A DNA stretch of 64,000 bases, taken from positions 3,038,001-3,102,000 of the forward strand of contig NZ_CP037953.1 of assembly GCF_009756665.1 (NCBI RefSeq), given 5' to 3'. The position numbers and the translations under genes were made by a program. Source of the stretch: Permianibacter aggregans (GTDB taxonomy: Bacteria; Pseudomonadota; Gammaproteobacteria; Enterobacterales; Permianibacteraceae). Of this stretch, positions 7,390 through 16,375 are shown piece after piece. Each line of letters opens with the position of its first letter. Positions within the stretch are counted from its first letter, which is position 1. Under the pieces are notes generated by a model. That model did no database searches. It saw only the letters and a list, made by a program, of their open reading frames with translations, and had not been told where the DNA came from.

Positions 7390-8732
7390 CAGGTAGACGG
7401 TTTCGGCGCCCGGCGTGCAGTGCGTTTGCGCGGACGGCGGGTGCGCGGGCCATTGCTGTTTTTCGTGCCCTGGGTGGCGCCTTTAATCAATTCGATGCGA
7501 GCGGATTCATCGGCATCCTGGTATTGCTGCCACCAATCCGCCAGCGGTTTCAATTCCGTTTCACTTTCTGCACGCAGACACAACAAATCGAACGCGGCGC
7601 GAAAACGTGGATGACTGGACAGCTTGTCGACACGGGCCGGCGTGCGCGATTCAAAACGATGTTGCAGCGACCACATTTCGCGAATGACCAGAGCGAAACG
7701 ACGGGCAATGGCGATGTAACGGTTTTGTTCGTCGAGCACATCGGTTGCGGCTGCTTGCATCGCCGGCGCCGGATGTTGGCCACGATCCAGTCTTTTTTGC
7801 AGGTTGTGCTGCAACACTGGCCACAACAGCACGGCAAACAGGAACGCGGGATTGACGCCTTTTTCTTCGGCGATGCGTTGATCGGTATTGCGTAGTGCCG
7901 CGTCGAACATGGCCTGCCATTGCGGCGCTTTTTTCAAGGCTTTGCTGGTGGCAGGAAACAACGCGGCGAAAAGCCCGAGTTGATCAAGCTGGTGAAAACA
8001 GGCTTCGCCATAACCGGATAAAAACAGTTTTGCCGATTCATCCCAGAGCCGGGCATTCGATACGTTGTGCAAAAGCCCGGCAAGTTCCGGAATCGGTTCG
8101 CGAGTTTTTTTCTCAATATCGAAATCAAGCTTCGCGGCGAAACGAGCGGCGCGCAGCATTCGCACCGGATCTTCGCGGAAACGTTTTTCCGGGTCGCCGA
8201 TCAAGCGCAGCCGGCGCTTTTTCAAATCATCCAAACCGCCGGTGAAGTCGACGACGGAAAAATCGGCAATGTTGTAATAGAGCGCATTGACGGTGAAATC
8301 GCGACGCTCGGCATCCTGTTCCAATGTGCCGTAAACATTGTCGCGCAACACCATGCCGTGTTCGGTTTGCGGCGAATCGTCATTGGCGCCGCGAAACGTG
8401 GCGACTTCAACGACGTCGGAACCAAACAGCACATGGGCGAGGCGAAAACGGCGACCGATCAAACGGCAATTACGAAAGACTTTTGCGACTTCTTCCGGCC
8501 TGGCGCTGGTGGCGACGTCAAAATCTTTCGGGTGTTCGCCGAGCAGCACATCGCGCACACCGCCACCAACCAGATAGGCCTCGAAACCGGCCTTGTTCAA
8601 GCGATACAACACCTTCAAGGCGTTTTCACTGATTTCCTTGCGGGAAACCGTGTGCTGGTCGCGTGGAATCACGCGTTTTTTCAGCGTCGGCCCGTTGCCG
8701 TTGATGAATTGCCGGATGCGGGAAAAAATCAC
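7389..8732 (-). CDS. pcnB: Poly(A) polymerase I
   Basis: A nucleotidyltransferase of about 447 aa that adds 3' poly(A) tails to RNA and promotes decay. It shows the class II motif LVGGGVRDVLLG followed by KDFDVATSA, then CRLIGRRFRLAHV, the domain shared with the CCA enzyme. A basic RTRRPRKRTARR tail follows, as in E. coli PcnB. The start is unusual: no ATG fits. GTG at 8732 is immediately followed by ATT at 8729, and E. coli pcnB starts at ATT in the same sequence context. No strong ribosome site is visible. It is the first gene of the folK-panBC run, 69 bp after gluQ. Confidence 0.93.
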   Translation of the reverse strand: MIFSRIRQFINGNGPTLKKRVIPRDQHTVSRKEISENALKVLYRLNKAGFEAYLVGGGVRDVLLGEHPKDFDVATSARPEEVAKVFRNCRLIGRRFRLAHVLFGSDVVEVATFRGANDDSPQTEHGMVLRDNVYGTLEQDAERRDFTVNALYYNIADFSVVDFTGGLDDLKKRRLRLIGDPEKRFREDPVRMLRAARFAAKLDFDIEKKTREPIPELAGLLHNVSNARLWDESAKLFLSGYGEACFHQLDQLGLFAALFPATSKALKKAPQWQAMFDAALRNTDQRIAEEKGVNPAFLFAVLLWPVLQHNLQKRLDRGQHPAPAMQAAATDVLDEQNRYIAIARRFALVIREMWSLQHRFESRTPARVDKLSSHPRFRAAFDLLCLRAESETELKPLADWWQQYQDADESARIELIKGATQGTKNSNGPRTRRPRKRTARRAPKPST

Positions 8733-8801
8733 AAAGAATCAAGATCTTAGGGGAAAGCCGAATGATAGCACCGAACGTGGTCAGGCCAATAGCGGCGAAT
8801 T

Positions 8802-9689
8802 TTAATTAGAAGCCAGCTCAAAAACCGGCCCTTTCGGCACTTTGGCAATATCCCAGGTGGTCGTCGCGGCGGTCAGCAACGCTTCCGGGTGCTCGGCCTC
8901 CGGTACCGGTTGGCCCAATACCCGCAGCGCCCGGTGCAGCAATTCCAGGCGCTGTTCGACCGAAATGGCGGGGGCCTGGTTCTGTTTCGATAGCTTGCGG
9001 CCATCAGCCTGTAACACCAGCGGCAGATGGGTGTAGCTCGGTGGCTGGGCGCCAAGCAGCCGGAACAATTGCGCTTGCAAAGGCGAAGCGGTCAGCAAGT
9101 CGGCGCCGCGGACGATTTCGGTAATGCCCTGATCAAGATCGTCAACGACAACTGCCAGCGTGTAGCCATACAGGCCATCGCGACGCTTCAGCACGATGTC
9201 TTCATGTTCAGCGATTTCAACAAGGCCATGTATCCGATCATTGATCGCAAGCGTCTTTGCCGGCGCCCGCAGACGAATCGCTGTGCGTTGTCCGCCCAGA
9301 TGTTTTTCCGCGCAGTGATTGGCGCAGCGACCGGCATTGTCCTGCAGTTCTCGACGCGTACAGGCGCAGTGAAACGCGGCGCCACTTGCCAGCAATTGCG
9401 CCAACACCTGTTCATAGCGCTCGCTACGTTGGCTTTGATAGAGCACCTCGCTATCCCAGCAGAGCGCGAAGGCTTCGAGCTGCTTTCTTATGGTATCGGC
9501 GGCGCCCACCGGTTCTCGTGGCGGATCGATATCCTCGATACGCAGCAACCATTGGCCTCGCTGCGCTTTCGCCGACAGATACGAACCAAGCGCCGCCACC
9601 AACGAGCCGAAATGCAACGGCCCGGAAGGCGAGGGCGCGAACCGGCCAATTACCGGTGCGACGGCAGTGATTGAGACGGGCAAAGTCAT
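8802..9689 (-). CDS. gluQ: Glutamyl-Q tRNA(Asp) synthetase
   Basis: A 295-aa truncated glutamyl-tRNA synthetase-like protein. It attaches glutamate to queuosine in the anticodon of tRNA-Asp and lacks the anticodon-binding domain of GltX. Visible are the HIGH-equivalent PSPSGPLHFGS, LLRIEDIDPPR, a zinc-type cysteine group (CACTRREL...C...HC) and KLSKQN. The frame extends upstream to 9989, but ATG 9689 gives the proper N-terminus. gluQ usually follows dksA directly; here a divergent two-gene lipid module lies between them. Confidence 0.93.
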   Translation of the reverse strand: MTLPVSITAVAPVIGRFAPSPSGPLHFGSLVAALGSYLSAKAQRGQWLLRIEDIDPPREPVGAADTIRKQLEAFALCWDSEVLYQSQRSERYEQVLAQLLASGAAFHCACTRRELQDNAGRCANHCAEKHLGGQRTAIRLRAPAKTLAINDRIHGLVEIAEHEDIVLKRRDGLYGYTLAVVVDDLDQGITEIVRGADLLTASPLQAQLFRLLGAQPPSYTHLPLVLQADGRKLSKQNQAPAISVEQRLELLHRALRVLGQPVPEAEHPEALLTAATTTWDIAKVPKGPVFELASN

Positions 9690-9784
9690 CGACAGCGGGC
9701 GAGCAAACAGAAATTCATGAGTGCCACGATAAACGCTGATATGCTTTCGCGCCAAGCCCGAGCAAATTGATTGTTTTTTCGCCG

Positions 9785-10711
9785 ATGAGTCTGGTCTGGA
9801 CCTGGAATCTGATTTTTGCGGCACTGGCCGTGGCGGCTTACACCGTTTCACGCTGGCTGCTGAAAGCGCTGCCGGATTCCAGCTATGTGGTGCCGCTGCG
9901 TCATATTCGCGCCTGGGCTGGCCTGGTCGCGTTTTTCTCGATTGCGCTGTCGCTCGGGCGCGCAACGACGCTGGTGTTTTTTGCCGCACTCAGTTATCTG
10001 ATCTTAAAAGAACTGATTTCAGTTCTGCCGCTGCGCCATGTTGATCGCCGTCCGATTCTGTGGACTTATTTGGCCATTCCCGTGCAATACGTGTTGGTCG
10101 CGATGGATTGGTTCGCGGCTTTCGTCGTGTTCATTCCGATTCTGCTGTGGCTGACCATCGCTGTGCGCTTGGCCTTGTCGGCGGAAAATCGCGGCTTCAT
10201 TCGCTCGCTGGCCGTCATTCAATGGGCCTCACTGGTGGCGATTTTCGGTTTGAGTCACTTGGGTTATCTGCTGAATTTGCCGGCGCACACTAATGCTGAA
10301 TCCAGTGGTGCCGGCTTGATTCTATTCGTCGTCATGATCGCCGCCACGCAGAATATTCTGGAATCCTTCGGCAGCCGCAAAGGCACTCATTCCGTCAATC
10401 CAAACGTCGCGCCGGAAAAGCAATGGGGCGGTTTGATTGTTAGTTTGATTGGAACGTTATTGGTCGCCGCCTGGCTCGGGCCGCTGCTGACGCCGCTGAA
10501 TTATTGGCAGGCGATGGCTGTGGCCAGTTTGATGACGATAACGAGCTTTTTCGGTGGCTTGCTATTGATCGCCATCGGCCGCGATTTGCAGGCTGAAACG
10601 ATGGTTGCCCAGCGTCCCACCCATATCGATTTTCTCGACTGCGTACACCGCTTGTATTTTTCGGCGCCGATTTTCTTTTATGCGCTTCGCCATTTGAGTG
10701 ACTGGCAATGA
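9785..10711 (+). CDS. Phosphatidate cytidylyltransferase-like membrane protein (CdsA/YnbB type)
   Basis: A multi-spanning membrane protein of 308 aa with about eight predicted helices. The C-terminal region, with LLLIAIGRDLQAE and the final HIDFLDCVHRLYFSAPIFFY segment, resembles the CTP-transferase family (PF01148), which makes CDP-diacylglycerol from phosphatidate. The classical CdsA signature is not clear, so it is closer to the YnbB-type paralogues. ATG 9785 is chosen; a TTG at 9767 in the same frame is an alternative. It overlaps the next acyltransferase gene by 4 bp. As a pair they could convert lysophosphatidate to phosphatidate and then to CDP-diacylglycerol. Confidence 0.72.
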   Translation: MSLVWTWNLIFAALAVAAYTVSRWLLKALPDSSYVVPLRHIRAWAGLVAFFSIALSLGRATTLVFFAALSYLILKELISVLPLRHVDRRPILWTYLAIPVQYVLVAMDWFAAFVVFIPILLWLTIAVRLALSAENRGFIRSLAVIQWASLVAIFGLSHLGYLLNLPAHTNAESSGAGLILFVVMIAATQNILESFGSRKGTHSVNPNVAPEKQWGGLIVSLIGTLLVAAWLGPLLTPLNYWQAMAVASLMTITSFFGGLLLIAIGRDLQAETMVAQRPTHIDFLDCVHRLYFSAPIFFYALRHLSDWQ

Positions 10712-11409
10712 ATCTGCGCCGAACGATGACCCGTTTTCTGACCCGCGCCTTTGTTGCGCTGATCATGAAACCGATTTGCCTGTGGCTGCTCGGCATGAAA
10801 GTGCAGCACCGGCACAAGCTGCCGATCAACGGCCCCGCGATTGTCGCCTGCACCCACAACAGCCATGTCGATACCGCCGCCTTGTTTGCGCTGTTCCCGC
10901 TGCGTAATGCCCCGACACTGCGGCCGGTCGCCGCGATGGATCATTTTTTCAAATCTCCTCTGTGGCGGTTTTTGTCACGCGACGTGTTGAACCTGATCCC
11001 GATTGATCGCAGCGGCAAAACTCCACGCGAAAGATTGTTCGACGAATGCCATGCCGCGCTCGATGCCGGCGATATTCTGCTGATTTTCCCGGAAGGCTCG
11101 CGCGGCGAACCCGAGCAGCGTTCGCCGCTGAAAAAAGGTTTGTACTACCTCGCCAAGGAACGGCCAAACGTGCCGATCATTCCCGTTTGCATGCGCGGCA
11201 CCGGCAAAGTATTGCCAAGAGGCGATAACCTGATCGTGCCGTTCACGCTCGATGTCGTCATTGGCGACCCGATGTACATCACCGACGATTCCGACGAATT
11301 TATTGCGCTGCTCGACAAGGTGTTTGATGCGCTCGATCGTCAATGCGTGACGGCAAGACCAGTCTCTTTTCCGAAGGTGGAGCAGGACGTGCAGGACGAT
11401 ATTTGTTGA
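10708..11409 (+). CDS. 1-acyl-sn-glycerol-3-phosphate acyltransferase family protein
   Basis: A 233-aa PlsC-family acyltransferase. The catalytic H-x4-D is in HNSHVD near residue 51, an IPIDRS block follows, and the substrate-binding motif is FPEGSRG near residue 127. One N-terminal hydrophobic segment suggests membrane attachment. It would acylate lysophosphatidic acid or a related lysophospholipid at the inner membrane. Its ATG overlaps the stop of the preceding cytidylyltransferase-like gene (ATGA), indicating translational coupling. A strong terminator follows. It may be a second PlsC paralogue, not the essential one. Confidence 0.85.
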   Translation: MNLRRTMTRFLTRAFVALIMKPICLWLLGMKVQHRHKLPINGPAIVACTHNSHVDTAALFALFPLRNAPTLRPVAAMDHFFKSPLWRFLSRDVLNLIPIDRSGKTPRERLFDECHAALDAGDILLIFPEGSRGEPEQRSPLKKGLYYLAKERPNVPIIPVCMRGTGKVLPRGDNLIVPFTLDVVIGDPMYITDDSDEFIALLDKVFDALDRQCVTARPVSFPKVEQDVQDDIC

Positions 11410-11434
11410 GCGCATGCCTGTTAGTTTGACCAAT

Positions 11435-11462
11435 AAAAAACGCTCCAACCGGAGCGTTTTTT
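11435..11462. terminator. Bidirectional terminator between the acyltransferase gene and dksA
   Basis: AAAAAACGCTCC, an AACC loop and GGAGCGTTTTTT form a perfect symmetric stem. It lies between two convergent genes and can end both transcripts. Confidence 0.9.
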
Positions 11463-11478
11463 ATTGCTTACGTAAAGC

Positions 11479-12585
11479 TTAGTTACCAAACTGTTTTTCC
11501 TTGATTTCGGCCAAGGTCTTGCAGTCGATGCACAGCGTCGCGGTCGGGCGGGCTTCCAAACGACGGATGCCGATCTCGACGCCGCAGGCTTCGCAGTAAC
11601 CGTATTCTTCAGCTTCCAGTTGCTTGATCGCTTCGCCGATTTTCTTCAACAACTTACGTTCGCGATCGCGGGTGCGCAGCTCCAGCGAGAATTCTTCTTC
11701 CTGGGTGGCGCGATCGAGTTGGTCCGGGAAGTTTGCCGCTTCGTCCTGCATGTGGTGCACGGTGCGGTCGACTTCTTCGCGCAATTGCTGCTGCCAAGTG
11801 CTCAGGATATTGCGGAAATGTTTGACATGATCCGGGTTCATGTAGGCTTCACCCTTTTTCATGTCATATGGGGCGATGCCGAGGCTGGCCAGCGTCGCCG
11901 AAGTCGACGCGTTCAGTTGGGCTTCCGAGAATTCGGCGACCAAGCGCTTCTTGACCGGCTCTTCTCGACGGGCTTTTTTGCTTTCCGCTTTCGACTTGAC
12001 AGTTTTGGCGGTAGGTGTGGCTACGTTCGTCACTTTGCTTACAACTTCTTTAACAGCTTTGGATGAGGATTTCTTGCTGGCCGATTTTTTGGCCGCAGGA
12101 GTGGAATCTTTGCTCGGCGCAATCGCTTTGCTTTCTGGCGCTGCTTCGGTAACGGTAGTCGCTGGCTTGGCTTTTTTCACCTTGCTGGCCGCCTTTTCCG
12201 ACGATTTTTCTGGCGCTTTTTTTGCAGGTGTTTTGCTGGCGGCGGGTTTGACCGCGGCTTTGCTTGCCGGTTTGACGGCTTTCGCTTTTTCCGCTTTCGG
12301 CTTCGTGGCTTTGGCTTTTGTTGCCGCTGCTTTTACCGGTTTGCTTTTCGCTGCTGGCTTTTCCGCTTTGACTTTTTCCGCTTTCGCTTTCGGCGCGGCT
12401 TTTTTCGCGACCGGTTTCGCTTTTTCGGCTTTCACCGCTTTTGGCGCGGCGGCTTTTTTGCTGCTGGCCGACGTTGTTTTTGCCGGTGCGGCCGCTTTGC
12501 TGGCGGCTTTCTTTTTCGGTTCAGCTTTCGGCGCCTTTTGTGCTTTGGGCGCGGCGGCGGCTTTTTTCACGACTTTTTTGGCCAT
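11479..12585 (-). CDS. dksA: DksA with a histone H1-like Lys/Ala-rich N-terminal extension
   Basis: A 368-aa protein, more than twice the 151 aa of E. coli DksA. The last ~147 residues are a complete DksA: the coiled-coil tip DxxDxA (Asp288, Asp291, Ala293) and the four-cysteine zinc finger (Cys331, 334, 352, 355). DksA binds the RNA polymerase secondary channel and with ppGpp resets transcription of rRNA and amino-acid genes. The first ~220 residues are almost only Lys, Ala, Pro, Ser and Thr in KAAAPKA-type repeats, like histone H1 or AlgP/AlgR3 tails, and should be disordered and bind nucleic acid or other polyanions. ATG 12585 is chosen because GGAG lies just upstream. Confidence 0.93.
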   Translation of the reverse strand: MAKKVVKKAAAAPKAQKAPKAEPKKKAASKAAAPAKTTSASSKKAAAPKAVKAEKAKPVAKKAAPKAKAEKVKAEKPAAKSKPVKAAATKAKATKPKAEKAKAVKPASKAAVKPAASKTPAKKAPEKSSEKAASKVKKAKPATTVTEAAPESKAIAPSKDSTPAAKKSASKKSSSKAVKEVVSKVTNVATPTAKTVKSKAESKKARREEPVKKRLVAEFSEAQLNASTSATLASLGIAPYDMKKGEAYMNPDHVKHFRNILSTWQQQLREEVDRTVHHMQDEAANFPDQLDRATQEEEFSLELRTRDRERKLLKKIGEAIKQLEAEEYGYCEACGVEIGIRRLEARPTATLCIDCKTLAEIKEKQFGN

Positions 12586-12714
12586 TTGTTGTCTCCGAAG
12601 TATGCGATCCATGGGATAAGACGCGGGACAGTGCTGTTCCACGATAGCAGACTGGTCAGGAACGCCATCTGCTACGGTACCGATGCCCTGCGGCGGGCCA
12701 GCGCCGAGGGCCGC

Positions 12715-13032
12715 CTATTCCATCAGATAGACGATGCCATTTTCAATGCTTATCGACAAAGATTGTAATGAACGCCCCTGACATGGCCCCCAGGTGCAAT
12801 AACCACTATCGATATTGAACAGTGCGCCGTGGGTCGAGCATTGCAGTTGTGTGCCATCGAGACTCATGAAGCGATTTTCCTGCCATTGCAGTTCGACGCC
12901 GGCATGCGGACAGCGATTGACATAAGCCCAGGCTTTGAGACCGCGACGCACCAGCACCAGGCTGCGATCGCGATATGGGAACGCCCTCGCCTCGCCATCC
13001 GGTATCTCGGTCAACGAACACAATGCCTGCAT
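12715..13032 (-). CDS. Rieske 2Fe-2S ferredoxin-like protein
   Basis: A small soluble protein of 105 aa with both Rieske ligand boxes: CPHAGVEL (C-x-H) and CSTHGALF (C-x2-H). This is the NirD/ferredoxin-subunit type with no membrane anchor and no fused oxygenase. It probably carries electrons or acts as a small redox subunit; the partner is not visible. It ends 130 bp upstream of dksA on the same strand and is divergent from ribA. Confidence 0.88.
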   Translation of the reverse strand: MQALCSLTEIPDGEARAFPYRDRSLVLVRRGLKAWAYVNRCPHAGVELQWQENRFMSLDGTQLQCSTHGALFNIDSGYCTWGPCQGRSLQSLSISIENGIVYLME

Positions 13033-13122
13033 CGGAATGATTCTCCCCCATACGCGATGGGACTTGACAGCCTGATGTACAATATCGGCCTGTTTGTAGC
13101 ATGTTTGAATGGTAATCGCTTC

Positions 13123-13710
13123 GTGACCGCTTCGTCTGATCTAATTCGCGCCAAATTGCCGACCCGTTATGGTGAATTTTTCATCAGTGTGCGCGCCGAT
13201 GCGCCGAGTGAGCGCGCTCACGTGGCGTTGTCGATGGGCGATCTGAGCCAAGGCAGCGCGCCGCTGGTGCGTTTGCATTCCGAATGTTTGACCGGTGATG
13301 CGCTGCATTCACTGCGCTGTGATTGCGGTTTTCAGCTGGAGGCGGCGCTGTCGATGATTGCTGGCGAACAGCGCGGCGTGCTGCTTTACTTGCGTCAGGA
13401 AGGCCGGGGTATCGGTCTTGCCAACAAGCTGCGTGCTTATGCGCTGCAGGATCAGGGGCTCGACACCGTCGAGGCCAATGAGCAACTCGGTTTTGGTGCC
13501 GATTTGCGCGAATACCATGAGGCCGTGACGCTGCTGAAACAACTCGGCGTCAGTGAAGTGCGGCTGATGACCAATAACCCGCGTAAGGTGCAGGCATTGA
13601 ACGACGCCGGCATCAAGGTCGTCGAGCGGGTGCCGATGCGGTTTGGTGCCAACCCTCATAACGAGCGTTACCTGGCCGTCAAAACCAACAAGCTCGGTCA
13701 TCTGCTGTAA
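13123..13710 (+). CDS. ribA: GTP cyclohydrolase II
   Basis: A 195-aa RibA that opens GTP to the pyrimidine precursor of riboflavin. Motifs: [20 protein letters not shown] with the zinc cysteines, [10 protein letters not shown], and [11 protein letters not shown] 13123 is chosen because it gives the E. coli-like length and N-terminus ([15 protein letters not shown] aligns with the usual AKLPTPWGDF). The frame is open to 12829, with ATG at 13075 as alternative, but that would overlap the divergent Rieske promoter region. It is a single-domain RibA, not a RibBA fusion. Confidence 0.92.
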   Translation: MTASSDLIRAKLPTRYGEFFISVRADAPSERAHVALSMGDLSQGSAPLVRLHSECLTGDALHSLRCDCGFQLEAALSMIAGEQRGVLLYLRQEGRGIGLANKLRAYALQDQGLDTVEANEQLGFGADLREYHEAVTLLKQLGVSEVRLMTNNPRKVQALNDAGIKVVERVPMRFGANPHNERYLAVKTNKLGHLL

Positions 13711-13758
13711 GCCGCCGTTTTTTCCCGAATCATCGTCAACGCAAAGGATATTCAAGAC

Positions 13759-15054
13759 ATGCTCGATTTCATGCCGGTCGTTTTGTCGAATCAAACTGCA
13801 GAAGCTCACTGGGGCCGCGCGCCGGTGCTGACCTTCCGGGCCGAACAAGCCTGGATTCATACCGGCGATGAGCCGCTGCGCCGGATTCAGCAAGCGGCGC
13901 GCAAGCTGGCAGCCATGCAGCTGCCGGGCGTCTCGCTGGTTGGCGACGGCTGGGACATGGCCTGTCAGTGGGCCTTTGCCCAGGGCTATGCCAGCGCCAA
14001 GAAGCCGGGTGAGCTACGCCTGGCACCGCTGAATGCTGGTGAACAGAAAGAGCTCAATGACCGCATCAAGGTCACCCGCTTTGTCCGTGACTTGGTCAAC
14101 GAAACCCCGGAAAACCTGCCGCCGGTCGAGCTTTGCCAGCGCGTGATCGAGTTTCTCGAGCAGCTGGCGCCAGGCCGGATCAAGAGCCGGATCATCGAAG
14201 GCGAAGCATTGCGCGAGCAGGGATGGGTCGGCACTTACCAGGTCGGTCGCGGTTCTGACCGACCACCGGCGATGTTGCAGCTGGAATTCTGCCCGCCAGG
14301 TCAGGAACAGGCGCCGATTGCGGCGGCGCTGGTCGGCAAGGGCATTACCTTTGATTCCGGCGGCTACAGCATGAAAGCCTCGGAATCGATGCTGACGATG
14401 AAAATCGACATGGGCGGTGCGGCCACGGTCGCTGGCGCCCTGGCGCTGGCCATTCTGCACGGTTTGGATAAGCGCGTGGCGCTGATTCTCTGCTGCGCCG
14501 AGAACCTCGTTTCCGGCCATGCCTACAAGCTTGGCGACATCCTGCATTACAAGAACGGCACCTCGGTCGAAATCGTCAACACCGACGCTGAAGGCCGGCT
14601 GGTATTGGCTGACGGCCTGCTTTATGCCGGTGAGCTGGGCGCCCCGCTGGTATTTGATGCCGCGACGCTGACCGGTGCCGCTGTTACCGCACTCGGCACC
14701 GATTACAACGCCGTGTTCGCGCTCGACAAGGGCTTGAGCCAGCGCTATTTGCAGTACGCTGCTGAGCAAGGTGAGCTGCACTGGCCGTTGCCATTGGAGA
14801 AATTTCACCAGAACAACTGCCCGTCACCCTATGCCGACACCGCCAACAGCAAGCCGGTCAAGGGCGGTGGTCCCGGTGGCGCCAGCAACGCCGCCGGCTT
14901 TCTGTCGCGTTTTGTGCCCAATGGCGGAATGGGCTGGGTGCATGTCGATTTGGCTGCCGCCGCGCACAGTAATGACAACGCGTTGTGGAGTGCTGGTGGC
15001 ACCGCTGTGGGCGTGTTGACGATGGCACATGCACTGATTGTCGAAACGAAATAA
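13759..15054 (+). CDS. pepB: Peptidase B, M17 leucyl aminopeptidase family
   Basis: A 431-aa cytoplasmic metalloaminopeptidase. The M17 signature NTDAEGRLVLADGL is intact, and the metal/catalytic region GKGITFDSGGYSMK with ENLVSGHAYK is of the PepB type, not PepA. It releases N-terminal residues from peptides during turnover and probably acts as a hexamer with two divalent metal ions. The length matches E. coli PepB (427 aa). It lies 48 bp after ribA and is closed by a terminator. Confidence 0.9.
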   Translation: MLDFMPVVLSNQTAEAHWGRAPVLTFRAEQAWIHTGDEPLRRIQQAARKLAAMQLPGVSLVGDGWDMACQWAFAQGYASAKKPGELRLAPLNAGEQKELNDRIKVTRFVRDLVNETPENLPPVELCQRVIEFLEQLAPGRIKSRIIEGEALREQGWVGTYQVGRGSDRPPAMLQLEFCPPGQEQAPIAAALVGKGITFDSGGYSMKASESMLTMKIDMGGAATVAGALALAILHGLDKRVALILCCAENLVSGHAYKLGDILHYKNGTSVEIVNTDAEGRLVLADGLLYAGELGAPLVFDAATLTGAAVTALGTDYNAVFALDKGLSQRYLQYAAEQGELHWPLPLEKFHQNNCPSPYADTANSKPVKGGGPGGASNAAGFLSRFVPNGGMGWVHVDLAAAAHSNDNALWSAGGTAVGVLTMAHALIVETK

Positions 15055-15079
15055 CGGCAAACGCCTTGTGAACAAAAAA

Positions 15080-15105
15080 GAAAACGCGCCAAACGGCGCG
15101 TTTTC
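15080..15105 (+). terminator. Terminator after pepB
   Basis: AAAACGCGCC, an AAAC loop and GGCGCGTTTT form a 10-bp stem ending in T residues, 25 bp after the pepB stop. Confidence 0.8.
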
Positions 15106-15220
15106 GCTATTTATCAGTGGTTTAGACTTGCTCGCTCGTTAAGGCGGTTGTTACAGTATCCGCCATTTTCCGGCTGGGGCGCAGTTCTTGCGTGTGCCTC
15201 AGTTTTTCCGGCAGCCGTGA

Positions 15221-16303
<1,083 letters not shown>

Positions 16304-16315
16304 GTTTGTTTTCAG

Positions 16316-16344
16316 ACCGGCGCGTGATGAACGCGCCGGTTTTT
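16316..16344 (+). terminator. Terminator/attenuator between mreB and mreC
   Basis: ACCGGCGCGT, a GATGA loop and ACGCGCCGGT followed by TTTT make a perfect 10-bp GC-rich stem 12 bp after the mreB stop. Read-through past it would set mreCD expression below that of mreB. Confidence 0.85.
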
Positions 16345-16375
16345 CATTTGCGATAGCTTCGCTTGAGGTGTAGCC

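Noticed and set aside
11861-12619. 252-codon frame antisense to dksA
   Set aside because: Its Ala/Phe/Leu-rich product is the complement of the Lys/Ala repeats of the DksA tail, not an independent gene.
13062-13085. Sigma-70 promoter TTGACA...TACAAT before ribA
   Set aside because: Both hexamers are good, but they are only 8 bp apart, so they cannot form one promoter.
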